From an uncultured Alistipes sp. (GTDB lineage Bacteria > Bacteroidota > Bacteroidia > Bacteroidales > Rikenellaceae): DNA of 64,000 bases. The translations under genes and the position numbers were made by a program. Positions 48,575 through 57,688 of this stretch are shown here, in pieces. How positions within the stretch are numbered: the first letter of the stretch is position 1; each line of letters opens with the position of its first letter. The notes beneath the pieces are model-generated. The model was given only the letters and a program-made list of their open reading frames with translations, ran no database searches and was not told the origin of the DNA. The DNA lies in NCBI GenBank assembly GCA_910576555.1, contig CAJTIY010000002.1, positions 62,001 through 126,000 of the forward strand, given 5' to 3'.

Positions 48575-49705
48575 ATGGAATTTACGTTACAGCATAAAGA
48601 CCCCGCTTCGCGGGCCCGCGCGGGCGAGCTGCGCACCGACCACGGCACGATCCTTACGCCGATCTTCATGCCCGTGGGCACGGCCGCGACGGTCAAGGGT
48701 CTTTTCCACCGCGACGTGCGCGACGAGGCGCGGGCGCAGATCATTCTGGCCAACACCTACCACCTCTACCTGCGTCCCGGCATGGAGATCATCGAGCGGG
48801 CGGGCGGCGTGCACCGCTTCTCGACGTGGGAGGGCCCCATGCTCACCGACAGCGGCGGCTTTCAGGTCTTCTCGCTCGCGGCGTGCCGCAAGCTCAAGGA
48901 GGAGGGGTGCCACTTCCGCTCGCACATCGACGGCTCGAAGCACCTCTTCACGCCCGAGAGCGTGATCGACACCGAGCGGACGATCGGCGCCGACATCATG
49001 ATGGCCTTCGACGAGTGCCCGCCGGGCGACGCTCCGCGCGAGTACGCCGCCAAGTCGCTGGCGCTCACCGAGCGGTGGCTCGACCGCTGCTTCGCGCAGT
49101 ACCACCGCACGGCGCCCAGATACGGCCACTATCAGGCGCTCTTCCCCATCGTGCAGGGCTGCACCTACCCCGACCTGCGGGCCCGGGCGGCGGAGAACGT
49201 CCTGCAGTACGACGCCGACGGATACGCCATCGGCGGTCTGGCGGTGGGGGAGCCCACCGAGGTGATGTACGAGATGATCGAGGTGGTCGACGCCATCCTG
49301 CCCGAGAACCGGCCCCGCTACCTGATGGGCGTGGGCACGCCGGCCAACATCCTCGAGGGCATCGCCCGCGGCGTGGACATGTTCGACTGCGTGATGCCCA
49401 CGCGCAACGGCCGCAACGGCCAGCTCTTCACGGCCGAGGGCATCATCAACATCCGCAACAAGAAGTGGGAGGCGGACTTCTCGCCGATCGACCCCGAGGG
49501 CACGGCCTTCGTCGACACCCTCTACTCGAAGGCCTACCTCCACCACCTCTGCGTCTGCGGCGAGATGCTGGCCGCCGAGATCGCCTCGCTGCACAACATC
49601 GCCTTCTACCTGCGGCTCGCGGGCATGGCGCGCGAGCACATCGTCGCCGGCGACTTCGCGGCGTGGAAGGAGCGCATGGCGGAGCGGGTGACCCGAAGAT
49701 TGTAA
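48575..49705 (+). CDS. tgt: tRNA-guanine transglycosylase (queuine synthesis)
   Basis: Exchanges G34 of GUN-anticodon tRNAs for preQ1; 376 aa, usual length. It has TDSGGFQVFS (Asp general base), FPIVQGCTYPDLR, the nucleophile segment DMFDCVMPTRNGRNGQLF, and YLMGVGTP. The zinc site is degenerate: instead of CxCxxC with a distant His it reads CVCGEM, then SLHN, so one cysteine is missing. I recall similar loss in other Bacteroidota. The ATG at 48575 gives MEFTLQHKDP, the normal N-terminus. Confidence 0.96.
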   Translation: MEFTLQHKDPASRARAGELRTDHGTILTPIFMPVGTAATVKGLFHRDVRDEARAQIILANTYHLYLRPGMEIIERAGGVHRFSTWEGPMLTDSGGFQVFSLAACRKLKEEGCHFRSHIDGSKHLFTPESVIDTERTIGADIMMAFDECPPGDAPREYAAKSLALTERWLDRCFAQYHRTAPRYGHYQALFPIVQGCTYPDLRARAAENVLQYDADGYAIGGLAVGEPTEVMYEMIEVVDAILPENRPRYLMGVGTPANILEGIARGVDMFDCVMPTRNGRNGQLFTAEGIINIRNKKWEADFSPIDPEGTAFVDTLYSKAYLHHLCVCGEMLAAEIASLHNIAFYLRLAGMAREHIVAGDFAAWKERMAERVTRRL

Positions 49706-49725
49706 CGAGCAAACAGATCAGTGAT

Positions 49726-49887
49726 ATGAAGCGGAAAATCGCAATCGTGGCTCGGGCGTGCGCCCTCCTGTCGGCCGGCTCGTGCGCCGAGCGTCCGGCC
49801 GGTGCCGGAAACGACGTGCTGGGCGTGTGGGCCGATGCGGACTGCGAGCTGTTGCGCACGGAGCGTTTCGCCTTCGAAAAATACTGA
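49726..49887 (+). CDS. Very short putative lipoprotein, possibly a remnant
   Basis: 53 aa with a lipoprotein-type signal (ALLSAGSC, Cys about residue 20) and about 30 further residues ending VLGVWADADCELLRTERFAF. That tail looks like the first strand of a lipocalin-like lipoprotein cut short by a stop. It lies between tgt and the LptF/G gene (20 and 21 bp gaps), which are usually direct neighbours in the phylum. It may be a small secreted peptide or the start of a decayed gene. Confidence 0.45.
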   Translation: MKRKIAIVARACALLSAGSCAERPAGAGNDVLGVWADADCELLRTERFAFEKY

Positions 49888-49908
49888 CGCCCCAGAACCG
49901 ACCGTCGC

Positions 49909-51012
49909 ATGAAAGCAAAGTTTCCCGGGTTCAAGATTCTGGACCGCTACATACTGGGGAAGTTCCTCTCGACCTACTTCTTCGCCATCGCCATGATCAT
50001 CGTCATCGTGGTGATCTTCGACTATGTGGAGAAGATCGACGACTTCACGGAGCTGAAGGCCCCGATGAAGGCGATCGCATTCGACTACTACCTCAACTTC
50101 ATCCCCTTCTTCATCAACCAGTTCAGCGGCCTGTTCACCTTCATCGCCTGCATCTTCTTCACCTCGAAGATGGCCTACCAGACCGAGATCGTGGCGATGC
50201 TGTCGGGCGGCATGTCGTTCCGCCGGCTCATGTGGCCCTACTTCCTCGGGGCGCTCATCATCGCCTCGCTGTCGCTGTCGCTCAACCTGTGGATCATCCC
50301 CCGCTCGCAGCAGCACATCGTCCGCTTCGAGCAGCAGTACATCAAACGCAAGCAGAACACGAAATACGACCGCCACATCTACCGCCAGATCGAGCCCGGC
50401 ACCTTCGCCTACATCCGCGGCTACCGCGAGTCGGAGCGGCAGGCGTCGTTCTTCGTCCTCGAACACTACGAGGGGGGCAGCGTGACGGCTTCGCTCGAGG
50501 CCTCGGAGGCGAAGTTCGATCCCGCGACCCGGCGGTGGACGGCGCCCCGCTACACGCGGCGCGCGTTCGACTCGCTGGGGCGGGAGCGGTTCGAGCAGTT
50601 CCGCAACCTCGACACGCTCATCAACCTCGAGGTGAGCGAACTGGGTCGCATCGCCGAGCTGATCCAGACGATGAACATCGCCGAGCTGAACACCTTCCTC
50701 GACCAGCAGCGGGCCAAAGGCTCGGATGCGATCAACCTGATCGAGGTCGAGCGCCACGCCCGCTACGCCTATCCGCTGTCGACCTTCATCCTGACGCTCA
50801 TCGGCGTCTCGCTCTCGTCGCGCAAGGTGCGCGGCGGCACGGGCTTCCACATCGGCATCGGCATCGGTCTCTGCTTCTCGTACATCCTCTTCAACCGCTT
50901 CTTCGAGGAGTTCGCCAAGAGCGGTTCGCTGCCGGCCGGACTGGCCGTGTGGCTGCCCAACCTGATCTACCTCGTCGTCGCCGTCTACCTCTACCGGAAG
51001 GCGCCGAAATAG
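49909..51012 (+). CDS. LptF/LptG family permease (YjgP/YjgQ)
   Basis: Inner-membrane component of the LPS transport ABC complex LptB2FG; 367 aa. It starts with ILDRYILGKFLSTYFFAIAM, has three N-terminal helices, a periplasmic beta-jellyroll (about residues 125-265) and three C-terminal helices (TFILTLIGVSLSSRKVRGG, FHIGIGIGLCFSYILFNRFF). The segment EIVAMLSGGMSFRRLMWPY is the usual coupling helix. Whether it is F or G cannot be decided from one copy; no second copy is in the window. Confidence 0.94.
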   Translation: MKAKFPGFKILDRYILGKFLSTYFFAIAMIIVIVVIFDYVEKIDDFTELKAPMKAIAFDYYLNFIPFFINQFSGLFTFIACIFFTSKMAYQTEIVAMLSGGMSFRRLMWPYFLGALIIASLSLSLNLWIIPRSQQHIVRFEQQYIKRKQNTKYDRHIYRQIEPGTFAYIRGYRESERQASFFVLEHYEGGSVTASLEASEAKFDPATRRWTAPRYTRRAFDSLGRERFEQFRNLDTLINLEVSELGRIAELIQTMNIAELNTFLDQQRAKGSDAINLIEVERHARYAYPLSTFILTLIGVSLSSRKVRGGTGFHIGIGIGLCFSYILFNRFFEEFAKSGSLPAGLAVWLPNLIYLVVAVYLYRKAPK

Positions 51013-51031
51013 CGCGCTAACACGCAACGTT

Positions 51032-52003
51032 ATGGAAAAAATCGCATACTACTGGCAGCGCCTGCGGCGCAATCCGCTGGCGTGGAACCTCTTCCTGATC
51101 GCCGCCGTGATCGTCGGCGCGGCCGTCGCGGCGCATGTCGTCATGCAGCTCAGCACGCGCCATGGCGCCCGGCGCATCGTGCCCGACTTCGCGGGCGTGA
51201 AGCTCGACGACGCCCGGCGCATCGCCCGCGAGCGGTCGCTCGACATCCATGTCAACGATTCGCTCTTCGTGCCCGCCTACGAGGGGGGCATCGTCCTCGA
51301 CCAGCTGCCCGAAGGGGGCGTCGAGGTGAAACCCGGCCGCACGGTCTACGTCACGATCAACGCCTGCCGGCAGAAACGGGTGCCCGTGCCCTATGTCGCG
51401 GGCCGCTCGCTGCGGCAGGCCAAGAACATGCTCGAGATCGCCGGTCTGGAGATCGCCGAGCTGGTCTACCGCCCCGACATCGCCACCAACTACGTGCTGG
51501 AGGAGCGTCTGGAGGGGGTGCGGATCACCGAAACGAGTCGCGTCGAGGCCGAGATGGGCTCGGGCGTGACGCTCCACGTGGGCGTCGAGCCGGGACACGG
51601 CACGACGGTCGTGCCCCAGATCGTGGGCCTTTCGCTGCGCGACGCCAAGAGCCGCCTCTGGGAGCAGGGGCTCAACATCGGCAGGGTGCGCTTCGATCAG
51701 GGCATCAACCTCCTCAACCAGAAGGAGGCGCGGGTCTACGTGCAGATCCCCGCGGCGGAGCGCCGCGCGACGCTCGGATCGCAGGTGGAGCTCCGCCTCG
51801 CGCTCGACGGCGGCAAGATCGCCGAGCACCGCAAGACGGCCGAGCGGCAGGCCCGGCAGACGGCCGAGCAGCGGATGACCGAGGAGCGCGCCCGGGCCGA
51901 TTCGGCCGCGGCGGCGGAGCTGACGCAGGAGGAGCAGGAGGAGACGGCCGGGAGATCCGATGCGGAGACCCCGGCGGGTGGCGACGACGAATTCTTCTTC
52001 TGA
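51032..52003 (+). CDS. PASTA-domain membrane protein
   Basis: 323 aa with a short cytoplasmic N-terminus, one membrane helix (about residues 17-38), three PASTA domains (IVPDFAGVKLDDARRIARER; VPVPYVAGRSLRQAKNMLEI; VVPQIVGLSLRDAKSRLWEQ), and a charged coiled-coil tail rich in Glu and Arg. PASTA domains bind peptidoglycan stem peptides or beta-lactams. It lacks the kinase and transpeptidase domains often linked to PASTA. Its TGA overlaps the rluD ATG (TGATG), so the two are coupled. Confidence 0.93.
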   Translation: MEKIAYYWQRLRRNPLAWNLFLIAAVIVGAAVAAHVVMQLSTRHGARRIVPDFAGVKLDDARRIARERSLDIHVNDSLFVPAYEGGIVLDQLPEGGVEVKPGRTVYVTINACRQKRVPVPYVAGRSLRQAKNMLEIAGLEIAELVYRPDIATNYVLEERLEGVRITETSRVEAEMGSGVTLHVGVEPGHGTTVVPQIVGLSLRDAKSRLWEQGLNIGRVRFDQGINLLNQKEARVYVQIPAAERRATLGSQVELRLALDGGKIAEHRKTAERQARQTAEQRMTEERARADSAAAAELTQEEQEETAGRSDAETPAGGDDEFFF

Positions 52004-53097
52004 TGGCCGACGAACGCTATATCGACGACGAGCGCGACCCCGACGCGGGCTTCGCGCCGGAGACCGACGAGGAGGGCGAGGAGTCGGGGCTTTACGAGCA
52101 CTTCGCCATCACGGCCGACAAGGGGCAGTCGCTGCTGCGGCTCGACAAGTTCCTCGTGGCCCACATGGAGAACTGCTCGCGCAACCGCATACAGGCGGCG
52201 GCCGACAGCGGCAATATCCTCGTGAACGACCGCCCCGCCAAGTCGAGCTACAAGGTCAAGCCGCTCGACCGCATCCGCATCGTCATGCCGTGGCCGAAGG
52301 CCGAGTACGAGATCGTCCCGGAGGATATTCCGCTCGACATCCGCTACGAGGACGACGACCTGCTGATCGTCGACAAGGCGGCGGGCATGGTGGTCCACCC
52401 CGGCGTGGGCAACCACTACGGCACGCTGGTCAACGCCCTCACGTTCCACCTGCAGAACCTGCCCATGTTCAGCGAGGGCAACACCCGCGCGGGGCTCGTG
52501 CACCGCATCGACAAGAACACCTCGGGGCTGCTGGTCGTGGCCAAGAACGAGGAGGCGCACGCCAAGCTGGCCAAGCAGTTCTTCGACCACTCGATCCAGC
52601 GCCGCTACGTGGCCCTCGTGTGGGGCAATTTCGACACCGACGAGGGGACCGTCACGGGCAACATCGGCCGCTCGCCCCACGACCGGCAGAAGATGTTCGT
52701 CTTCGCCGACGGATCGGACGGCAAGCACGCCGTGACCCACTGGCGCGTGCTGAAGCGCTACGGCTACGTGACGCTCGTGGAGTGCCGTCTGGAGACGGGC
52801 CGCACGCACCAGATCCGCGTCCACATGGCGTGGATCGGGCATCCGCTCTTCAACGACGAACGCTACGGCGGCGACCGGATCCTCAAGGGGACGACCTTCG
52901 CCAAGTACCGCCAGTTCATCGAAAACTGCTTCGCCGCGATGCCGCGCCACGCGCTGCACGCCCGGCTGCTGGGCTTCGTCCATCCGCGTACGGGCGGGGA
53001 GGTGCTCTTCGAGAGCGAGCTCCCGGCCGATTTCCGGGCGCTGATCGACAAGTGGGAGAGCTACGGCGCCACGGCGCGTGCCGCCGTGACGGAGTAG
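52003..53097 (+). CDS. rluD: Pseudouridine synthase RluD family
   Basis: RluA-family enzyme, probably for 23S rRNA pseudouridines 1911, 1915 and 1917; 364 aa. An acidic N-terminus of about 35 aa precedes an S4 domain (LLRLDKFLVAHMENCSRNRI) and the catalytic domain with HRIDKNTSGLLVVAK (the Asp is the nucleophile) and LETGRTHQIRVHMAWIGHP. RluC-type specificity cannot be excluded. Its start overlaps the PASTA gene stop, an order seen in many Bacteroidota. Confidence 0.93.
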   Translation: MADERYIDDERDPDAGFAPETDEEGEESGLYEHFAITADKGQSLLRLDKFLVAHMENCSRNRIQAAADSGNILVNDRPAKSSYKVKPLDRIRIVMPWPKAEYEIVPEDIPLDIRYEDDDLLIVDKAAGMVVHPGVGNHYGTLVNALTFHLQNLPMFSEGNTRAGLVHRIDKNTSGLLVVAKNEEAHAKLAKQFFDHSIQRRYVALVWGNFDTDEGTVTGNIGRSPHDRQKMFVFADGSDGKHAVTHWRVLKRYGYVTLVECRLETGRTHQIRVHMAWIGHPLFNDERYGGDRILKGTTFAKYRQFIENCFAAMPRHALHARLLGFVHPRTGGEVLFESELPADFRALIDKWESYGATARAAVTE

Positions 53098-53209
53098 GCG
53101 GCCGCCGGGCTGTAGCGAGGGGCCGGAGCGGGGAGCCGCCGGGTCCGCAGCTCCGGGTCCGCATGCGACCGCGCCCTTATTCGATTCATTCCGATTACGA
53201 TTTACCGCC

Positions 53210-55042
53210 ATGTTTTTGCCTACGACAGTCAAGGAGGTCCGCGAGCGCGGATGGGAGCAGCTGGACGTCATCCTCTTCACGGGCGACGCCTATGTCGACC
53301 ACCCCTCGTTCGGCGCGGCGGTGGTGGGGCGCCTGCTCGAGGCCGAGGGCTACCGCGTGGCGATCGTGCCCCAGCCCAACTGGCGCGACGACCTGCGCGA
53401 CTTCACCAAGCTGGGGGCTCCGCGCCTCTTCTTCGGCGTCACGGCCGGGGCGATGGACTCGATGGTCAACCACTACACGGCCAACATCCGCCTGCGGCAC
53501 GACGACGCCTACACGCCCGGCGGGAAGGCGGGGTTCCGCCCCGACCGCGCCGTGGAGGTCTACACGCGCATCCTCAAGCGGCTCTATCCCCATACGCCGG
53601 TGGTCATCGGCGGCATCGAGGCGTCGTTGCGGCGCCTGACCCACTACGACTACTGGAGCGACGCGCTGCGGCCGTCGATCCTCGAGACCTCGGGCGCCGA
53701 CCTGCTGATGTACGGCATGGGCGAGGGGGTGGTCGAGGAGGTCGCGCGGGCGATGCGCAACGGCTACAATGCCAAACTGCTGCGCCGCATCCGGCAGGTG
53801 GCCTTCGTCGCCGACCGCAGCTACGTCGAGCGGCTCGATCCGGCGGCGACGATCCGCCTGCACGGCTACGAGGAGTGTCTGGCCGACAAACGCGCCTTCG
53901 GCGCGAACTTCACCGTCATCGAGACCCAGAGCAACCTGCTGCGCCCCGAGGCGACGCTCGTCGAGGCGACGGGCGACCGGTTCGTGGTCGTCACGCCCCC
54001 GCGCGCCGCGCTCACGACCGAGGAGCTCGACCGTTCGTTCGACCTGCCCTACGAGCGGGCGCCCCATCCCCGCTACCGCGGCAAGGGGGCCATCCCGGCG
54101 TGGGAGATGATCCGCTTTTCGGTCAACATCCACCGCGGCTGCTTCGGCGGCTGCTCGTTCTGCACCATCTCGGCCCATCAGGGCAAGTTCATCCGTTCGC
54201 GCAGCGAGCGGTCGATCCTCGCCGAGGTGGAGCGCATCGCGGCGATGCCCGACTTCAGGGGGTATCTTTCCGACGTGGGCGCCCCCTCGGCCAACATGTA
54301 CCGCATGGGCGGGCGCGACAGCGCCCTTTGCGCCCGCTGCCGGCGTCCCTCGTGCCTCCATCCGAGGAAGTGCCTCAACCTGAACGACGACCACCGGCCG
54401 CTGCTGGCGCTCTACGAGCGGATCCGCGCCGTGAAAGGGATCCGGAAGGCCTTCATCGGCAGCGGCATCCGCTACGATCTGTTCGACGACTCGCCCTACC
54501 TCGAGACCGTGCTGAAGCACCACACCTCGGGGCGGCTGAAGGTGGCGCCCGAACATACCGAGGAGGAGGTGCTGCGGCTGATGCGCAAGCCCCCCTTCGC
54601 GCTGTTCGAGCGGCTCAACGACGACTTCCGCGCCATCTGCCGCCGCGAGGGGCTGCCCTATCAGCTCATCCCCTACTTCATCTCGTCGCATCCGGGGTGT
54701 ACGGAGGGCGACATGCGCGCCCTTTCGGAGCGGGTGCTCGGGCGGCTCCATTTCAACCTCGAACAAGTGCAGGACCTCACGCCCACGCCGATGACCCTCT
54801 CGTCGGTGATGTTCTACACGGGCGAGAACCCCTATACGCACGAGCCGGTCTACGTGGCCCGCACGCAGGAGGAGAAACGGCGGCAGAAGAGCTATTTCTT
54901 CGGCGGCGGGCCGGGCGGCGGATCGGGTCGCGGTCCGAACGGCGGCTCGGCCGGCGGACGGAGAGGCCCCGGCGACCGCAATCGTTCCGGCGACCGCAAT
55001 CGTTCCGGCGACCGCTTCCGCTCCGGCGGACGGAGGCGGTAG
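53210..55042 (+). CDS. ygiQ: YgiQ family radical SAM protein
   Basis: 610 aa member of the UPF0313/YgiQ family, function unknown. It has an N-terminal cobalamin-binding-like region (LDVILFTGDAYVDHPSFGAA), the radical SAM motif CFGGCSFC in NIHRGCFGGCSFCTIS, a cysteine-rich insert (CARCRRPSCLHPRKC), and the conserved VAPEHTEEEVLRLMRKP. The C-terminal 45 residues are Gly/Arg-rich, with the tandem unit SGDRNR coded by 18-bp repeats (54971-55024). A terminator follows, shared with the converging yeiH. Confidence 0.93.
   Translation: MFLPTTVKEVRERGWEQLDVILFTGDAYVDHPSFGAAVVGRLLEAEGYRVAIVPQPNWRDDLRDFTKLGAPRLFFGVTAGAMDSMVNHYTANIRLRHDDAYTPGGKAGFRPDRAVEVYTRILKRLYPHTPVVIGGIEASLRRLTHYDYWSDALRPSILETSGADLLMYGMGEGVVEEVARAMRNGYNAKLLRRIRQVAFVADRSYVERLDPAATIRLHGYEECLADKRAFGANFTVIETQSNLLRPEATLVEATGDRFVVVTPPRAALTTEELDRSFDLPYERAPHPRYRGKGAIPAWEMIRFSVNIHRGCFGGCSFCTISAHQGKFIRSRSERSILAEVERIAAMPDFRGYLSDVGAPSANMYRMGGRDSALCARCRRPSCLHPRKCLNLNDDHRPLLALYERIRAVKGIRKAFIGSGIRYDLFDDSPYLETVLKHHTSGRLKVAPEHTEEEVLRLMRKPPFALFERLNDDFRAICRREGLPYQLIPYFISSHPGCTEGDMRALSERVLGRLHFNLEQVQDLTPTPMTLSSVMFYTGENPYTHEPVYVARTQEEKRRQKSYFFGGGPGGGSGRGPNGGSAGGRRGPGDRNRSGDRNRSGDRFRSGGRRR
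54971..55024 (+). repeat. 18-bp tandem repeat in ygiQ 3' end
   Basis: Two identical 18-bp units (54971-54988 and 54989-55006) and a third with four changes (55007-55024), each coding GDRNRS or GDRFRS. Confidence 0.85.
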
Positions 55043-55122
55043 GCGCCGGGGCGGAGGCGGGTGCTTGCGCGAGGACGGAGGTTCGTCCGCCGGGGCGGGC
55101 GTTCGGTTTCCCGACATGCGAA

Positions 55123-55153
55123 AAGGGCCGGCGGTCGAAAACCGCCGGCCCTT
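55123..55153. terminator. Bidirectional terminator between ygiQ and yeiH
   Basis: A perfect 13-bp stem (55123-55135 with 55141-55153) and a CGAAA loop. AAAA before and CTT after the stem give weak T-tracts on both strands. Confidence 0.7.
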
Positions 55154-55172
55154 CTTGCGTTAGCGGGGCGCG

Positions 55173-56507
55173 TCAGGCCCACATGGGTTTCAGCACGCCG
55201 AACAGCACGCAGGCGATCGCCAGCGTCACGACGATGTTGAACGTCTGCGCCGCGAGGAAGGCCTGCAGCAGGTTGCGGTTCTCCTTCGAGACGATCTCCT
55301 TGAGGCGCGTGTCGAGGCCGATGCAGACGAAGGCCAGCGAGAAGAAGAGCGACGAGAACATCTTGGCGACGCCCGGCTCGACGAGCTTTCCGCCCGCCGC
55401 GGTGAGGTGTCCGGCGCTTTGCATAAGGCTGAACAGAAGCGACGCGGCGACGAAGCCGAGGATGAATTTCGGGAACTTCTCCCACACGATGCCCAGCGAG
55501 GGCCGTCCGGCGGCGCCGCGCCCGCTGCGCAGCGAGAGGTAGAGGGCGATGAAGAAAGCCACGACGCCGATCAGCACGTTCTGCGCCGCCTTGATCACCA
55601 CGGCCTGCGACTTGGCCGTGAGGGCGATGTCGCCCGCGGCGGCGGGCAGCGGCGCGGCTTCGGCCATCCATTCGGTGGCCAGCTCGCTCGCGGCCACGAC
55701 GCCCGACGTGGTGTCGATCGTGCCGCCGAGCCATGCGCCGGCGACCTCCTGCAGCGTCTGCGGGTCGTCGAAGAGCAGCGGCAGGATCGTCCGGGCGAGC
55801 CACGGCATGAGGTAGATCATCGGCACGACGACGATGAGCACCAGCGAGACGATGTAGGAGAGTTTGCGGTCGTCGCCGCCCGCCACGCGCGCCGCGGTGA
55901 TCGAGGCCGAGACGCCGCAGATCGAGACGCCGCTGGCGAGGACCATCGCCGAGCGTTCGTCGACGCCCCGGCGCCGGGCCAGCCGGAAGGCGAAGAACCA
56001 GACGACGGCCACCACGAGGCAGGCCTGCACCAGTCCGACGACGCCTGATTTCATCACGTCGCTGAATAGGATCGTGGCCCCGAGGCAGACGACGCCGATC
56101 TTGATGAAGAACTCGCCCTGCACGGCCGGCTTCATCCATCGGGGCAGGTGCCAGAGGTTGCGGATCGCCAGACCGAAGATCACCGAGAAGAAGACCGACT
56201 CGAAGCCGTAGGCCTTGATCGCCGGGATCTGGGCCGTCATCTGGGCCAGCAGCGAGAGGGCGAAGACCGCCGCCAGCGACGGCAGCAGCCCCCGGGTCGG
56301 GCGTCCCATCAGCCGGCTGCCGGCGTAGAGGATCGCCAGCACGACGAGGAACAGGAGGGCGATCGACGACCATGCGGCGCCGTCGAGCAGCGTGGAGGGG
56401 ATGCGCGGAACGAGCGAGGGGACGAGCAGCGCCGCGAGCAGCAGCGGCAGGGCCGCCCAGACGGCGGTCCAATCCTCCGTGCGGAGGTTTTCGAGTCTCT
56501 TTTTCAT
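55173..56507 (-). CDS. YeiH family putative sulfate/anion exporter
   Basis: 444 aa integral membrane protein with about ten to twelve helices, UPF0324 family. Recognisable blocks are GEFFIKIGVVCLGATILFSD, MVLASGVSICGVSASITAA and LAFVCIGLDTRLKEI. The family is listed as putative sulfate exporters, with weak experimental support. It lies 37 bp downstream of a porin gene on the same strand, so a joint role in anion movement is possible. Confidence 0.9.
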   Translation of the reverse strand: MKKRLENLRTEDWTAVWAALPLLLAALLVPSLVPRIPSTLLDGAAWSSIALLFLVVLAILYAGSRLMGRPTRGLLPSLAAVFALSLLAQMTAQIPAIKAYGFESVFFSVIFGLAIRNLWHLPRWMKPAVQGEFFIKIGVVCLGATILFSDVMKSGVVGLVQACLVVAVVWFFAFRLARRRGVDERSAMVLASGVSICGVSASITAARVAGGDDRKLSYIVSLVLIVVVPMIYLMPWLARTILPLLFDDPQTLQEVAGAWLGGTIDTTSGVVAASELATEWMAEAAPLPAAAGDIALTAKSQAVVIKAAQNVLIGVVAFFIALYLSLRSGRGAAGRPSLGIVWEKFPKFILGFVAASLLFSLMQSAGHLTAAGGKLVEPGVAKMFSSLFFSLAFVCIGLDTRLKEIVSKENRNLLQAFLAAQTFNIVVTLAIACVLFGVLKPMWA

Positions 56508-56544
56508 GGAAGTTCGTGGTTAGGGGGGCGGTGGGCGCCGGGCG

Positions 56545-57597
56545 TCAGAAGATGCCCGAGAACATCACCGAGAGTGAGTTGCAGTCGTACTTCGAGGCGA
56601 TCTTGTAGTCCTCGTAGGTGTAGTTGAGCTGGCAGCGGAGGTATTTGACGGGCTGCCACGTGAGACCTATGGTGTAGTTGGTCTGACGCGAGCGGCGGAG
56701 GGAGGTGTCGGCCAGCAGCGTGTCGTAGCGCAGGGCGGCCATGAAGTTGCGCGCGACGCGCCAGCCGCCCATGACGTACCAGCCCGAGCTGTCGAACGAC
56801 CCTGCGGGGATCTCCTCCGTGCGGGGCGTGCCCGTCGTGCCGCCGATCCATTCGCCGCGCACGACCACCGGACCGCGGTCGTAGCAGGCTCCGGCGCCGT
56901 ATCGGGTGCGTTCGAGGTAGTGGGGTCCGAATTCGCCGCGGTAGTAGGAGCCTGCGAGGATCAGCCCGGCGACGGGTTTGATCATCAGGCGCGCGGCGAT
57001 GTCCTTCGACTTGTTGTCGTCCTTCGTGTTGATGCCCGCGCCGTTGTAGACGCCGAGGTCGTAGTTGACGATGGCGTAGCCGTCGCGTTCGAAGAGGCCG
57101 CCCGAGAGGGTGAGGCCCAGCTCGCGGCCCGTGGCGGAGAGCTGCTTGCCGCCCACCGTCTCCGCGATGCCCATCATGCGCGAGAGGGCCAGCGGGTAGT
57201 CGATGAACTCGAACTTCAGGGGTGCGTACTCCGTGTTTTCGATCGAGAAGGGGATTTTGTACTGGCCCAGTTTGACGTTCAGCTCGGTGAAGGGCTTGTA
57301 GTGGAGGTAGGCGTCGACGATCTGCGGCTTGGCCAGTTCGACCTGTATGCGGTAGTCGAGCGTCGGGAGGATGTCGCCCGCGAGGGTCACGCGGACGCGC
57401 TTGACGAGGAACGTCGAGGTGCCGTCGTCGGCCCAATCGTATTTGAGCTGCAGGTATCCCGAGATGTCGGGAAGACGGGAGAGGATCTTTTCCCGCGTCG
57501 TCGTGCGTGTCGTGTCGGCGGCGGCCGGTGCCTCGGTTTGCCGGGCATGGGTCGTGGCGACGAGGAGCGTCGCGAGGAGAAGGAGCAGTCGTTTCAT
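56545..57597 (-). CDS. Outer-membrane porin, phosphate-selective porin O/P type
   Basis: 350 aa. A signal peptide (MKRLLLLLATLLVATTHA) is followed by a beta-barrel with alternating strands and a C-terminal phenylalanine (SVMFSGIF). The N-terminal part DISGYLQLKYDWADDGTSTF, then FLVKRVRVTLAGDI, and QVELAKPQIVDAYLHYKP are typical of OprO/OprP-type porins. Which anion it conducts is not shown. A weak minus-strand promoter match is at 57623-57630. Confidence 0.92.
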   Translation of the reverse strand: MKRLLLLLATLLVATTHARQTEAPAAADTTRTTTREKILSRLPDISGYLQLKYDWADDGTSTFLVKRVRVTLAGDILPTLDYRIQVELAKPQIVDAYLHYKPFTELNVKLGQYKIPFSIENTEYAPLKFEFIDYPLALSRMMGIAETVGGKQLSATGRELGLTLSGGLFERDGYAIVNYDLGVYNGAGINTKDDNKSKDIAARLMIKPVAGLILAGSYYRGEFGPHYLERTRYGAGACYDRGPVVVRGEWIGGTTGTPRTEEIPAGSFDSSGWYVMGGWRVARNFMAALRYDTLLADTSLRRSRQTNYTIGLTWQPVKYLRCQLNYTYEDYKIASKYDCNSLSVMFSGIF

Positions 57598-57622
57598 GGG
57601 GAGGATCGTTTCGTTTCGGGTG

Positions 57623-57630
57623 CAAAAGTG
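57623..57630 (-). promoter_or_regulatory. Weak -7 element for the porin gene
   Basis: On the minus strand CACTTTTG matches TAnnTTTG at 5 of 6 fixed positions. ATTG lies 20 bp further upstream as an imperfect -33. Confidence 0.4.
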
Positions 57631-57688
57631 GGAAAAAACTCCGGACGGTGCAATACGCGGAAATACCTAAAGGCGTGCGGCGCAGGCG

